A DNA stretch of 64,000 bases from Falsiroseomonas algicola (GTDB lineage Bacteria; Pseudomonadota; Alphaproteobacteria; Acetobacterales; Acetobacteraceae). The translations under genes were made by a program, and so were the position numbers. Shown here in pieces: positions 50,159 through 59,417 of this stretch. The number at the start of each line of letters is the position of its first letter. Position 1 is the first letter of the stretch. Below the pieces are notes generated by a model. It was not told the DNA's origin, searched no databases, and saw only the letters and a list, made by a program, of their open reading frames with translations. The stretch spans positions 310,001 to 374,000 of the forward strand of contig NZ_JAAIKB010000001.1 in NCBI RefSeq assembly GCF_011040385.1, given 5' to 3'.

Positions 50159-51030
50159 CTCCACTCGGCGGCCAGCGCCCCGGCGGTCGTGACCTCGATA
50201 TCGTCGCGCGCCGCGAGCCACTCCAGCGAGTCGGTCAGGTACCGTATACGGTGCGGCGCGCCCATGACCCAGGGGTGGATGCCGATCCCCAGCACGCGCC
50301 CGCCACGCGGCTCCGCCACCAGGCGCTCCACCGCATCCCGCACCAGGCCCGGCCAGCGCGGCACGGGCACGCGGCGCAGCATCAGGGTCTGGACGTCGTC
50401 CCATTCGCCGGGCGGCGGCAGGGCCAGCAGGCCGGAGGCGTGGCGGTAGGGCTCCTCGTCATTGGCCCAGTCGAGGCCATAGGCGAAGCCGGCCTCCGCC
50501 AGCAGCCGCGTGGTGTTGGCCGTGGCGCCATGATCCTGGCCGAGCCAGCCCGTCGCGCCTGACCAGATGGCGGCAAGGCCGTCCCGGGCTTCCAGGATGG
50601 CGGCACGCTCCTCGGCCTCGGTCATCCGCGCGGTCGGCATGCGGCTGGCGGAGAAGCCATGCGCCACCGGCTCGAACCCTCGCTCGCGGCAGGCGGCCAC
50701 CAGTTCCGGATGCCGCCGCGCCGCCATCAGGTTCACGGCGACGCTGGCCGGCAGCTTGAGCCGGTCCAGCACATCGATGATGCGCCAGACGCCGATACGG
50801 TTGCCGTAGTCCCGCAGCGTATAGGCCGTCCAGTCCGGCGTCCCGCTGAAGAAGGCGCCGCGGAAGCGCGGGTCCCGATGCGTGCCGGGCGGCGGCGCGA
50901 TCTCGGTATGCTCGACATGCAGCAGGAGGTAGACGGCGAGCTTCCGGCCGCTCCGCCAGGCCCGCTCCGGCCGCCAGGGCTGCGCGGAGAAGGCGTGGAT
51001 GTCGTGATCCATGCCTGGCTTCAGGATCAT
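50155..51030 (-). CDS. Polysaccharide deacetylase-family protein (PuuE-like)
   Basis: This 291-residue protein resembles the NodB-fold hydrolases related to allantoinase PuuE. Seen are WTAYTLRDYGNRIGVWRIIDVLDRL, VAHGFSASRM and GIGIHPWVMGAPHRIRYL. Such proteins hydrolyse C-N bonds in cyclic amides or similar compounds in the cytoplasm. Its start overlaps the stop of the next deacetylase gene by ATGA. The two adjacent paralogues are clearly different in detail, so an old duplication or a two-component enzyme is possible. Confidence 0.88.
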   Translation of the reverse strand: MILKPGMDHDIHAFSAQPWRPERAWRSGRKLAVYLLLHVEHTEIAPPPGTHRDPRFRGAFFSGTPDWTAYTLRDYGNRIGVWRIIDVLDRLKLPASVAVNLMAARRHPELVAACRERGFEPVAHGFSASRMPTARMTEAEERAAILEARDGLAAIWSGATGWLGQDHGATANTTRLLAEAGFAYGLDWANDEEPYRHASGLLALPPPGEWDDVQTLMLRRVPVPRWPGLVRDAVERLVAEPRGGRVLGIGIHPWVMGAPHRIRYLTDSLEWLAARDDIEVTTAGALAAEWS

Positions 51031-51920
51031 CGCATCGCCGCGTCGTAATGGTGGTCCAGGTACCAGTCCGCCATCTCCGCGCCCGTCGCGAACCACACGC
51101 CCTCATGCTTCCGCATATACGCCAGGACCTTATCGAGGTAGCCGATCCGATGCGGCCGCCCCATGAGGTAGGGGTGCAACGCCACGCACATCACCCGCGG
51201 CTGCGCCTCGCCCTCCGCGTAGAGCGTGTCGAACATGTCCACGGCAGTCCGAAGAAAGTCCTCGCCCTCATTGGCCGCGGCGCCGATCATCACGGCGTCA
51301 TTGAGGTCCATCTGGTAGGGGATGGAGACGAGCCGGCCCGACCGCACTCGCAGGGGGGTCGGCTGGTCGTCATGGTAGAAGTCGGTGATGTAGGAGATGC
51401 CCGCCTCCGCCACCAAGTCGGGCGTCACCAGGGTGTTCGACGCTGCCGGGGAGAACCAGCCGCGCAGCTGCCGGCCCGTCATCCGCCGCCAGGCTTCCAC
51501 GCTCGCCTGGATTTCCGCGCGCTCGGCGTCCTCGCTGAGGTTCCAGTGGTAGCGGGTGTTGTAGAGGCCGTGGCTGAAGACGTCCCAGTCCCGCTTCAGC
51601 ATGCCGTCCAGCACCTGGGGGAACATCTCCCCCACGCTCATCGAGAAACTCACGCTGCCGCGGATGCCGTGGTGGTCAAGCACCTCCATCATCCGCCAGA
51701 CGCCGGCGCGATTGCCGTAATCCTTCAGCGAATAGGACAGCACATCGGGATGCGGCGTGCGCGGCCAGGGATCGCGCGGGCTGCCCTGCTGCGCCGGCAT
51801 GAATTCGTAATGCTCGATGTTCGGACAGACCCAGACCGCGAGCCGCGCGCCCCCCGGCCAGGTGAGCCTGGGCCTGAAGGGCAGCGGGGCGTGCGGGAAG
51901 CGGGCCTCCGGATCGATCAT
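51027..51920 (-). CDS. Polysaccharide deacetylase-family protein (PuuE-like), paralogue
   Basis: This 297-residue NodB-fold protein carries SYSLKDYGNRAGVWRMMEVLDHHG, DVFSHGLYNTRYHWNLSED and CVALHPYLMGRPHRIGYL, parallel to the downstream paralogue. The motif DYGNR plus HPYxxGxPHR is typical of the allantoinase-like branch. It overlaps both neighbours by ATGA (deacetylase downstream, amidohydrolase upstream), forming a tight three-gene unit. A role in hydrolysing a cyclic or acylated nitrogen compound is a reasonable guess. Confidence 0.9.
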   Translation of the reverse strand: MIDPEARFPHAPLPFRPRLTWPGGARLAVWVCPNIEHYEFMPAQQGSPRDPWPRTPHPDVLSYSLKDYGNRAGVWRMMEVLDHHGIRGSVSFSMSVGEMFPQVLDGMLKRDWDVFSHGLYNTRYHWNLSEDAERAEIQASVEAWRRMTGRQLRGWFSPAASNTLVTPDLVAEAGISYITDFYHDDQPTPLRVRSGRLVSIPYQMDLNDAVMIGAAANEGEDFLRTAVDMFDTLYAEGEAQPRVMCVALHPYLMGRPHRIGYLDKVLAYMRKHEGVWFATGAEMADWYLDHHYDAAMR

Positions 51921-53152
51921 GCCGCGAGTTGGTCCTTGATGAAACGCCCATCCTGCATGATGGCGGAGAGGTGCCTGCCCTGCCCCGTCAGCAGCGAGAG
52001 GTCGGCCAGCGGATCGCCCTCCACCACCACCAGATCGGCGAAGGCGCCGGGGGCGATGGTGCCGATCTTCCCTTCCATGCGCAGCAGCTTCGCGGCGTGG
52101 ACGGTGGTGGAGCGGATGACCTCCATCGCCGGTAGCACCCGGCCGCGGATGACGAATTCCTCCGACTGGTGCCGATGCATCTCGCCCAGCAGGTCCGTGC
52201 CGAAGGCCATGGTCAGGCCCGCGCGCTGCATCTTCTCCAGGCTCTCCAGCCCCGCCAGCCGCACCGTGTCGATCTTGGCGACGCTCTCCGCGCCGAGGCC
52301 GAGGGAGGCGCCCTCGATCTTCAGGTATTCGTAGGTGACGAGGGTCGGGCAGGCGATGGCGCCGGCCTCGGCGGCCTTCTTCGCCGTCTTCTCCTCGATC
52401 AGGTTGCAGTGTTCCAGCGAGAGCACGCCGCATTCCACGGCGCGGTCGATCGCCTGGTCGGTGTAGAGGTGGGCCGCGACGTAGGTCTGCGCCATCTCCG
52501 CCTCCTCCACCGCGGCGCGGATCTCGTCCTTCGAGTAGCCGAGGAAGGCGATGGGGTCGGTGGGGCTGGCGACGCCGCCATTGGCCATGATCTTGATGTA
52601 GTCAGCGCCGCCCTTGATCTCCTCCCGGCACACGCGCCGCACGGCGTCCACGCCATCGGCGATGCGGCCGAGGCAGCCGAGGCGCGCTTCCAGATAGGCC
52701 ATGTCGCGGCTGTCATAGCGACCGCGGCCATCGCTGTGGCCGCCCGTCGCGCTGATCGCCTTGCCGCAGAGCACCATGCGCGGCGCGTCGAAATGCCCTT
52801 CCTCCCGCGCCTGGCGCAGGCCCTGGGTGGCACCGCCGAGGTCGCGGATGGTGGTGAAGCCGCGCATCAGCATGGCGTGCATGATCTTGGAGGCACGGAA
52901 GGCCACCACGGCATCCGGCAGCAGCGCGTGGCGGGCCAGGTTCACCTCGCTCGCGATCACATGCACATGGGCATCGATCAGCCCCGGCATCAGGGTGCGG
53001 CCCTTGAGGTCCACGACACGTGCGGTGCTGCTCGCGATCGGCTTGTCGGAGACCTCCCGGATCGTGTTGCCCTCCACCAGGACATGCCCCTCGACCCCGC
53101 CATCGACACGGCCATCGAGGATGCGGGCATTGGTGAAGATGGTGGCGGACAT
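51917..53152 (-). CDS. Amidohydrolase (imidazolonepropionase/prolidase-like)
   Basis: This 411-residue metal-dependent hydrolase shows GLIDAHVHV (HxH), the carbamylated-Lys candidate in ADYIKIMANGG, HLYTDQA and a late catalytic Asp in MAFGTDLLGEMH, followed by the C-terminal EGKIGTIAPGAFADLVVVEGDPL that caps the beta-sandwich. The family includes Xaa-Pro dipeptidases and cyclic-amide hydrolases. It overlaps the two deacetylase-like genes downstream, suggesting sequential hydrolysis of one amide-containing compound. No signal peptide. Confidence 0.92.
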   Translation of the reverse strand: MSATIFTNARILDGRVDGGVEGHVLVEGNTIREVSDKPIASSTARVVDLKGRTLMPGLIDAHVHVIASEVNLARHALLPDAVVAFRASKIMHAMLMRGFTTIRDLGGATQGLRQAREEGHFDAPRMVLCGKAISATGGHSDGRGRYDSRDMAYLEARLGCLGRIADGVDAVRRVCREEIKGGADYIKIMANGGVASPTDPIAFLGYSKDEIRAAVEEAEMAQTYVAAHLYTDQAIDRAVECGVLSLEHCNLIEEKTAKKAAEAGAIACPTLVTYEYLKIEGASLGLGAESVAKIDTVRLAGLESLEKMQRAGLTMAFGTDLLGEMHRHQSEEFVIRGRVLPAMEVIRSTTVHAAKLLRMEGKIGTIAPGAFADLVVVEGDPLADLSLLTGQGRHLSAIMQDGRFIKDQLAA

Positions 53153-53229
53153 GCTAGACCCTCAGGCGTTGACGGGGCGGAGGCTAGACCGGAACACGCC
53201 GCGCCGGCCATACCCGGGGGAGCCGATCC

Positions 53230-53499
53230 ATGGACCGAACCGCTTTCGAATCCGCCCTGGCGCGGGACGGCTTCACCGAGACGGTGGAGCGGACGCTCAC
53301 GCCCGGGGAGGCGACGCCCGACCACACCCACCCCTTCGATGCGCGGCTGCTGATCCTGTCGGGCACGCTGATCTACGAGACCGGCGAGGGCCGCCAGACC
53401 TATCTGGCCGATGAGACCTTCGAGGTCGCGCGCGGCACGACCCATGCCGAGATCGCGGGGCCGGAGGGCGCTTCCTACCTGGCGGGGCGGCGGCGCTAG
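53230..53499 (+). CDS. Small cupin-domain protein
   Basis: This 89-residue single cupin shows DHTHPFDARLLILSGTL (first motif, HxH) and FEVARGTTHAEIAGPEGASYLAG (second motif, cited as TTHAEIAGPEG). Metal-ligand His residues are present, so it may bind a metal and a small ligand. GGGGGAG lies before the ATG. It ends with a 4-bp overlap with the opposing acyl-CoA synthetase gene and is divergent from the amidohydrolase. Function is not assignable. Confidence 0.85.
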   Translation: MDRTAFESALARDGFTETVERTLTPGEATPDHTHPFDARLLILSGTLIYETGEGRQTYLADETFEVARGTTHAEIAGPEGASYLAGRRR

Positions 53500-55058
53500 A
53501 AGCCCACCCCCTCCGCCTCCAGCCGCGCCCTCACCAGGGTCTTCGGCACCTTGCCGTAGCCCGATTTCGGCAGCGCGTCCCAGACCACGATGCGCAGCGG
53601 CTGCTTGTAGCGGGCGATGCGGTCCTTCAGGTGGGCCAGCAGCTCGGCCTCCTCCACCGCCATGCCGGGGCGCGGCACGACGCAGGCGATGCCGGCTTCC
53701 CCCCATTTCGGGTGCGGCATGCCAACCATGGCGCATTCCGCGACGGCAGGATGGGTCAGGATCGCCTCCTCGGCCTCGCGCGGGTAGACGTTGGAGCCGC
53801 CGGAGATGAACATGTCCGACGCCCGGCCGGTGATGTAGAGGAACCCCCGCGCATCCATCCGGCCGAGGTCGCCGGTGTGGAACCAGCCGCCGGCGAAGGC
53901 CTTCGCATTGGCGGTGTCATTCTCGAAATAACCGGCGAAGACGGCCGGGCCACGGACGCAGATCTCCCCGATCGTGCCGGGCGGCAGGCGCGTACCGTCC
54001 TCGGCGAGGATCGCGACCTCCATGCCCGTCCGCGGCGCGCCGCAGCTGCCGGCATTCTCCGGCGTGTGCTGGTCCGGCCGCAGCACGGTGATATTGCCCG
54101 TGACCTCGCCGAGGCCGAAATACTGCACCAGGCAGGGGCCTAGCTTCGACAGTGCCTCCTGCTGGTCGGCCTCATACATCGGCGCGCCGGCATAGATGAC
54201 GTGGCGGAGCGATGAATGGTCGTGCCGGTCAACCGCGGGGTCGCGGACCAGCGCGGTCAGGATCGTCGGCACGGTGAACATGTTGGAGACGCGATGCTCC
54301 TCCACCAGCGCCCAGGCCTCGGCGGGATCAAATTTTTCTCCGTTCAGCAGCACCGATCTTGCGCCGCGGGCGACCTGGCACAACGCGTGGATGCCGGCGC
54401 CATGCGACAGCGGCGCGACAACCAGCGAGGCGTCATGCTCGGTGGTACCCGGCATCAGATCCGCCAAGTGATTCGTCACGACAAACGCCATCTGGCCATG
54501 CGTCAGCACCGCCGCCTTGGGCCGGCCGGTGGTGCCGGAGGTGTAGAAGAACCAGCAGGGATCGTCGTAGGCGACATCGGCCTCATGGTCCGGCGCCGGC
54601 GGCGTCGCGGCCGCGAGCAGCGCCTCATACTCCTGCTCCCCCTCCCCCGCATCGCCCACCGCCACCACGGCCCGCAGATGCGGCGATGCCGCGCGCACCG
54701 CAGCGGCGTGCGCGGCGAAGCTCACATCGCGGATCATGACGACGGCGCGCGACGACGTCGCAAGGTAGGTCACCTCCGTGGGCGTCAGCCGGAAGTTGGT
54801 CGGCACCCAGACCGCGCCCGCCTTGAAGCAGGCCCACATGGTCTCGACCATCGCGTTGGTGTTGCGGGAATGGACCAGCACGCGGTCCCCCTTCCCCACG
54901 CCGAGCCCCCGCAGCGCCGAGGCCAGCCGGTCCACCCGCGCATCCAGCTCGGCCCAGCTCCAGCGCCTCTCGCCCCAGGCCAGCGCCAGGCGGTCCGGCA
55001 CGCGCCGCGCCGTCTGCGTCAGCAACCGCCCGAGATTGGCCGCATTCGCGTTGCCCAC
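53496..55058 (-). CDS. AMP-dependent acyl-CoA synthetase/ligase
   Basis: This 520-residue cytoplasmic enzyme activates a carboxylic acid through acyl-AMP to its CoA thioester. The P-loop motif FFYTSGTTGRPKAAVLTH, the AMP motif YFGLGEVTGN and GWFHTGDLGRMDARGF, and the C-terminal catalytic Lys in LPKSGYGKVPK are all visible. It starts at GTG with GGGGAGGAC upstream. The substrate, fatty or aromatic acid, cannot be predicted. It precedes a convergent cupin gene and follows the flavoprotein gene on the same strand. Confidence 0.93.
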   Translation of the reverse strand: MGNANAANLGRLLTQTARRVPDRLALAWGERRWSWAELDARVDRLASALRGLGVGKGDRVLVHSRNTNAMVETMWACFKAGAVWVPTNFRLTPTEVTYLATSSRAVVMIRDVSFAAHAAAVRAASPHLRAVVAVGDAGEGEQEYEALLAAATPPAPDHEADVAYDDPCWFFYTSGTTGRPKAAVLTHGQMAFVVTNHLADLMPGTTEHDASLVVAPLSHGAGIHALCQVARGARSVLLNGEKFDPAEAWALVEEHRVSNMFTVPTILTALVRDPAVDRHDHSSLRHVIYAGAPMYEADQQEALSKLGPCLVQYFGLGEVTGNITVLRPDQHTPENAGSCGAPRTGMEVAILAEDGTRLPPGTIGEICVRGPAVFAGYFENDTANAKAFAGGWFHTGDLGRMDARGFLYITGRASDMFISGGSNVYPREAEEAILTHPAVAECAMVGMPHPKWGEAGIACVVPRPGMAVEEAELLAHLKDRIARYKQPLRIVVWDALPKSGYGKVPKTLVRARLEAEGVGF

Positions 55059-55092
55059 GCTGTCCTCCCCGCCGTCGCGGCGAGAGCCTAGC

Positions 55093-56721
55093 CTAGGCCG
55101 ACATCAATGCCAGCCGGCGCGGGGCGAAGCTGTGCGCATCGGCCAGGGCCCAGGCCTCCCGGAAGCGGGGGTCGTCCGTGCCCAGCAGCAGGGCACCTGG
55201 TTCCATCCGTGGGAAGAGCTGCGCGAAGCTCCGCACATCCTGGCCGGCGACACGGCGCATGAAGTGCTCCGGCTGCAACTGCGAGGGATGATCGAGCCCC
55301 GCAGCCGCCACCATGTCGCCCAGCGCCTCCAGCGTCGCGGCATGGAACTGCCGCACCCGCGTCGCCTTGTCCGGCACCAGCAGGGCGCGGCTCCGCGTCG
55401 GGTCCTGCGTCGCGACGCCGGTCGGGCAGCGATCCGTGTGGCAGGACAGCGACTGGATGCAGCCCAGCGCGAACATGAAGCCGCGCGCCGCATTGCACCA
55501 ATCCGCGCCCAGCGCCATGGCGCGGGCCATGTCGAAGCCGCTGGCGATCTTGCCGCTGGCGCCGATCTTCACGCGATTCCGCAGGCCGACGCCGATCAGC
55601 GCGTTATGGACGAAATCGAGCCCCTCGCGCATCGGCATGCCGATATGGTCCATGAATTCCAGCGGCGCCGCCCCCGTGCCGCCCTCCGCGCCGTCCACGA
55701 CGATGAAGTCGGGCGTGATCCCCGTCTCCAGCATCGCCTTGCAGATCGCCAGGAACTCCCAGCGATGGCCGATGCAGAGCTTGAAGCCTGCGGGCTTGCC
55801 GCCGGACAGGCGCCGCATCTCCGCGATGAACCGCATCATCTCGACGGGGGTGGAGAAGGCTGAGTGGCTGGGGGGCGAGACGCAATCCTCACCGATCGGC
55901 ACGCCGCGGGTGAGCGCGATCTCCGCCGTCACCTTGGCGCCCGGCAGCACGCCGCCATGGCCGGGCTTGGCGCCCTGGCTGAGCTTCAGCTCCACCATCT
56001 TCACCTGGTCGTTGGCGGCGACCTGCGCGAACAACTCCGGGGAGAAGCTGCCATCCGGGTTGCGGGCGCTGAAATAGCCGGACCCGATCTCCCAGATCAG
56101 GTCGCCGCCATGCTCCCTGTGATGCGGGCTGAGCCCGCCCTCCCCCGTGTCATGCGCGAAGCCGCCATCGCGCGCGCCCTTGTTCAGTGCCTTGATGGCG
56201 TTGGCCGACAGGCTGCCGAAGGACATGGCGGAGATGTTGAGCAGCGAGCTTTCATAGGGCTTGGCGCAGTCCGGTCCGCCGATGATCACCCGTGGCGCCT
56301 CATGCACCGGCGGCTTCGCGGCCATGGAGTGCTGCAGCCATTCGAAGCCATCGGCATAGACGTCGTACTGGGTGCCGAAGGGGCGCTTGTCCAACTGCAT
56401 CTTGGCGCGCTGGTAGACCACCGCGCGCTTGTCCCGGCTGAAGGGCGTGCCGTGCTTCTCATCCTCGAAGAAGTACTGCCGCATCTCTGGCCGGATGCTC
56501 TCCAGGATGAAGCGGAGATGCGCGGCGATGGGGTAGTTGCGCAGCACGGCGTGCGTCGGGTGGAACAGGTCGCGCAGCCCCAGCGCTGCCAGCCCACCGG
56601 TGAGCAGAAGTGCCAGGCCGCTCCAGAACCCCGGCCAGATCGCGACCGCCAGCAGGGACAGCGCCGCGCCCCCCAGCGCCAGGGCCAGGGGGATGAAGCG
56701 GGCATGGGGCAGGCGGGGCAT
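55093..56721 (-). CDS. Membrane-anchored glutamate synthase-like FMN protein
   Basis: This 542-residue protein has two N-terminal membrane segments (about 8-55) followed by the FMN-binding TIM barrel of the glutamate synthase large subunit: MSFGSLSANAIKALNKGA, GEGGLSPHH, SQGAKPGHGGVLPG and IVVDGAEGGTGAAP. The 3Fe-4S cluster Cys pattern (CIQSLSCHTDRCPTGVATQD) is present. There is no amidotransferase domain, so it is a GltS-like oxidoreductase of unknown in vivo reaction, known from many proteobacteria. GAGGAA precedes the ATG. Confidence 0.92.
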   Translation of the reverse strand: MPRLPHARFIPLALALGGAALSLLAVAIWPGFWSGLALLLTGGLAALGLRDLFHPTHAVLRNYPIAAHLRFILESIRPEMRQYFFEDEKHGTPFSRDKRAVVYQRAKMQLDKRPFGTQYDVYADGFEWLQHSMAAKPPVHEAPRVIIGGPDCAKPYESSLLNISAMSFGSLSANAIKALNKGARDGGFAHDTGEGGLSPHHREHGGDLIWEIGSGYFSARNPDGSFSPELFAQVAANDQVKMVELKLSQGAKPGHGGVLPGAKVTAEIALTRGVPIGEDCVSPPSHSAFSTPVEMMRFIAEMRRLSGGKPAGFKLCIGHRWEFLAICKAMLETGITPDFIVVDGAEGGTGAAPLEFMDHIGMPMREGLDFVHNALIGVGLRNRVKIGASGKIASGFDMARAMALGADWCNAARGFMFALGCIQSLSCHTDRCPTGVATQDPTRSRALLVPDKATRVRQFHAATLEALGDMVAAAGLDHPSQLQPEHFMRRVAGQDVRSFAQLFPRMEPGALLLGTDDPRFREAWALADAHSFAPRRLALMSA

Positions 56722-56788
56722 GGGCGGTTCCTCGAATCGCCCCAGCCTATTCGCTGCCCGCAACAGGAGTGTTACGGTTGCGAAGATT

Positions 56789-58519
56789 TCATACGGGGCG
56801 GTCGCCCTTCTCCACCTTCAGCGTCCGGTTATCCGCCGCCGGCAGCATCTTGGCGGGATCGCGCGTCACGACGATGTCGAGCACCGTCGGCGTGTCCGTA
56901 TTCTCCAGCCCCGCCTGCAACGCGCCCGCGAGCTTCGAGGGATCCTCGACGCGGATGCCCTGGCAGCCCATGGCGTTGGCGATGTTCGCGTAGTTCATCT
57001 CGACCAGGTCGGAGGACTGGTAGTTGCCATGGCCGAAGACGGCGTGCTGCAGCGCCTTCACATAGCCGCTGGCGGCATTGTTGAAGATGCAGGCGACGAT
57101 GGGGGCGCCGACACGCCGCGCCGTCTCCAGGTCGCCCATCGACATGTTGAAGCCGCCATCGCCCGTCAGCGAGACCACGCGCCGCTTCGCGCCCACGCCG
57201 ATCTGCGCCCCGATGCCACCCGGAACACCGTAGCCGATGGAGGCGAAGCCGCGATCCGCCACGAAGCCGCGGCCCGCGCGCTTGGTGTCGAACAGCAGCC
57301 CGCCCCAATGCCCGGCGAAGCCGCCATCCGCGACCAGCACGGCATCGGCGGGCAGGATCTTGTTCAGCTCCCCCATCAGCCGTCCGACATTGATCGGGCT
57401 TTCCACGCTCTCCAGCCGGTCCCGCGCCCCCTCCATCCAGGCGGCCATGCGCTTCGGCACCTCCGCGCACCATTCGGCGCGGCGATCCGTGCGGGGGCCT
57501 AGTTCGGCCAGAAGATCCTCCAGCCCGCAGCGTGCATCGCCGGAAAGCGCCACGTCCTGGCGCGTCGTGCGGCCGATCTCCTCCGGCACGATGTCGAGAT
57601 GGATCAGCGGCACGCCGGCCGGCATCAGGGTGAAGCGCTTGGTCGCGATCTCCCCCAGCTTGCAGCCCACCACCAGCAGGCAATCGCTGAGCCCGATGAG
57701 GTCATTGGCGATCCGCGAATAGCGTCCGAAGACGCCGGCGGAGAGCGCGTGGTTGCACCCGATCGCGCCCTTGCCGGACATGGTATGCGCCACCGGGATG
57801 CCCTGCGCTTCCGCCAGCGCCAGCAGCGCGTCATGGGCCTCGCTGATATGGACGCCGCCTCCGGCCAGGATGATCGGCCGCTCGGCCTTGGCCAGCAGCG
57901 CCGCAGCGCGCGCCAGATCGTCCCGCGCCGGGCGGGACCGCCGCGCCTGCGCGCGCAGCGTACCCGGATCCACCCAGAAATCGCTGGCGTCGAAATCATG
58001 CTCGGCATGCGCCACATCCTCCGGCACCGCCAGCAGCACCGGGCCGGGCCGGCCGCTGGTGGCCACCGCGAAGGCGCGGCGCAGATGTTCGGGGATGCGG
58101 GAGATGACCTCGACGCGAATCGCCTCCTTCACCAAAGGCCGCAGCACGTCGAATTGCCGCGCCTCCTGCGTCATGTTCTTCCAGGCGTGCTGGCGGTTGG
58201 CATCGCCGATGATCGCGACCATGGGCATGCCGGCGTTGAAGGCCTCCGCCAGGCCGGTCGCCAGGTTGGTCGCCCCCGGGCCGAGCGTGCCGTCCACCAG
58301 GCCGGGCCGGTTGGTCACGCGCGCATAGGCATCGGCCGCGAAGGCGCCGCAGCGTTCGTCATTGATGAGGTAGTGCTGCACCTTCAGCACCCGGCACGCC
58401 TCGTAGAAGGGCAGCAGCTGGAAGCCGCCCATGCCGAACATCGGGCCGCTTTCGTGCAGCTTCAGCATCTCCGCGAGCGCGGCGCCGCCGCTCATGCGGC
58501 GGGTGGCATTGGCAGTCAT
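56789..58519 (-). CDS. Thiamine diphosphate-dependent enzyme (acetolactate synthase-like)
   Basis: This 576-residue ThDP enzyme has the three-domain layout of acetolactate synthase and related carboligases or decarboxylases. The catalytic Glu lies in HYLINDERCGAFAADAYAR, and the ThDP/Mg motif is GDGGFNMSMGDLETARR to FNN. The central domain carries RPIILAGGGVHISEAHD. It lacks an obvious regulatory-subunit partner. It overlaps the upstream duplicated protein by ATGA, so the two are coupled. The reaction could be decarboxylation of a 2-oxo acid or a carboligation; not resolvable. Confidence 0.92.
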   Translation of the reverse strand: MTANATRRMSGGAALAEMLKLHESGPMFGMGGFQLLPFYEACRVLKVQHYLINDERCGAFAADAYARVTNRPGLVDGTLGPGATNLATGLAEAFNAGMPMVAIIGDANRQHAWKNMTQEARQFDVLRPLVKEAIRVEVISRIPEHLRRAFAVATSGRPGPVLLAVPEDVAHAEHDFDASDFWVDPGTLRAQARRSRPARDDLARAAALLAKAERPIILAGGGVHISEAHDALLALAEAQGIPVAHTMSGKGAIGCNHALSAGVFGRYSRIANDLIGLSDCLLVVGCKLGEIATKRFTLMPAGVPLIHLDIVPEEIGRTTRQDVALSGDARCGLEDLLAELGPRTDRRAEWCAEVPKRMAAWMEGARDRLESVESPINVGRLMGELNKILPADAVLVADGGFAGHWGGLLFDTKRAGRGFVADRGFASIGYGVPGGIGAQIGVGAKRRVVSLTGDGGFNMSMGDLETARRVGAPIVACIFNNAASGYVKALQHAVFGHGNYQSSDLVEMNYANIANAMGCQGIRVEDPSKLAGALQAGLENTDTPTVLDIVVTRDPAKMLPAADNRTLKVEKGDRPV

Positions 58520-59325
58520 TCGGCGTGCTCCAGCATGGCGGCGACGAAGTCGCGCGCGGATTGTCCGATCCGGCCGCCCATGGCGACGGCGCGGTCATTG
58601 AGGGCGGAGATCACCCCGTCCTCGAAGCTGCTCATCCCCTCCCCGATCCGGGCGGAGTGGCAATCGACCGTGGCGCCGGCGATGCCGCGGGCCTGCAAGG
58701 CGGGCAGCCGGGAGATCCCGGCATCGTCGATGCCGATGCCGGCGTCGTTGTAGAGGGCGGCGCGCACCGCGGCCTTCACCGCCGTCTCCGGCCTGCCGCC
58801 CAGCAGCCCGCCATGCGATCCCGTGACGACGATGCGCCCCGCATCGGCCGGCAGCACCAGACCGTTCGAATCGATCGCGAAGACGCGGATGGTGGCCGTG
58901 CCCGGCAGTTCCTGCCGCGCCTCACCCATGGGCTGCACGGCGGAAGCGGGCGGCAGGCGCGCGGCGGCAAGCCTGGCCATGGCTTCCCGGCAGGGCATGC
59001 CCGGCTCGATCCCGAGCGCCGCGGCGGGGGCATTCACGAAGCTCACCAGCCCGCGCGCCATCATGTCCGCGCCATCGCCGATGCGCGCGCTGCGATAGCC
59101 GATGGTGGCGCCGGGCATGCCCTGCGCGGCCATCCAGTCCAGCCCGGCGATGCCGGCGCGGTCCCGCCCGATGCCCGCATCATGCAGCACCGCGGCGGCC
59201 ACGCCCTTCCGCGCCGCATACCAGGCGGCATAGACGCCGCCATGGCTGGCGCAGCAGGCCACCCGGCCGATAGCCGCGTCCGACAGGTGCGTCACGCTGT
59301 CCAGGACCAGCGGTGCGATGTCCAT
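58516..59325 (-). CDS. Internally duplicated protein coupled to the ThDP enzyme
   Basis: This 269-residue protein consists of two similar halves. Residues 27-100 contain SHGGVYAAW, HDAGIGRDRAGI, GMPGATIGYRSARIGDG; residues 170-245 repeat SHGGLLGGR, NDAGIGIDDAGI, GIAGATVDCHSARIGEG. Each half keeps the SHGG and SARIG motifs, so both may hold a pocket. I do not know its function. It is 92 bp from, and divergent to, an E1-type dehydrogenase gene and overlaps the ThDP gene by 4 bp. GGGGGGAAG precedes the ATG. Confidence 0.78.
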   Translation of the reverse strand: MDIAPLVLDSVTHLSDAAIGRVACCASHGGVYAAWYAARKGVAAAVLHDAGIGRDRAGIAGLDWMAAQGMPGATIGYRSARIGDGADMMARGLVSFVNAPAAALGIEPGMPCREAMARLAAARLPPASAVQPMGEARQELPGTATIRVFAIDSNGLVLPADAGRIVVTGSHGGLLGGRPETAVKAAVRAALYNDAGIGIDDAGISRLPALQARGIAGATVDCHSARIGEGMSSFEDGVISALNDRAVAMGGRIGQSARDFVAAMLEHAE

Positions 59326-59417
59326 GCTTCCCCCCGTCTTGATTCTGTCGCCCGCTCAAGCATCCTCCGCAAGCCCCCCGCCTGCCGGGCGGGCGGTTGG
59401 GGAAACGGAATCGCAGA

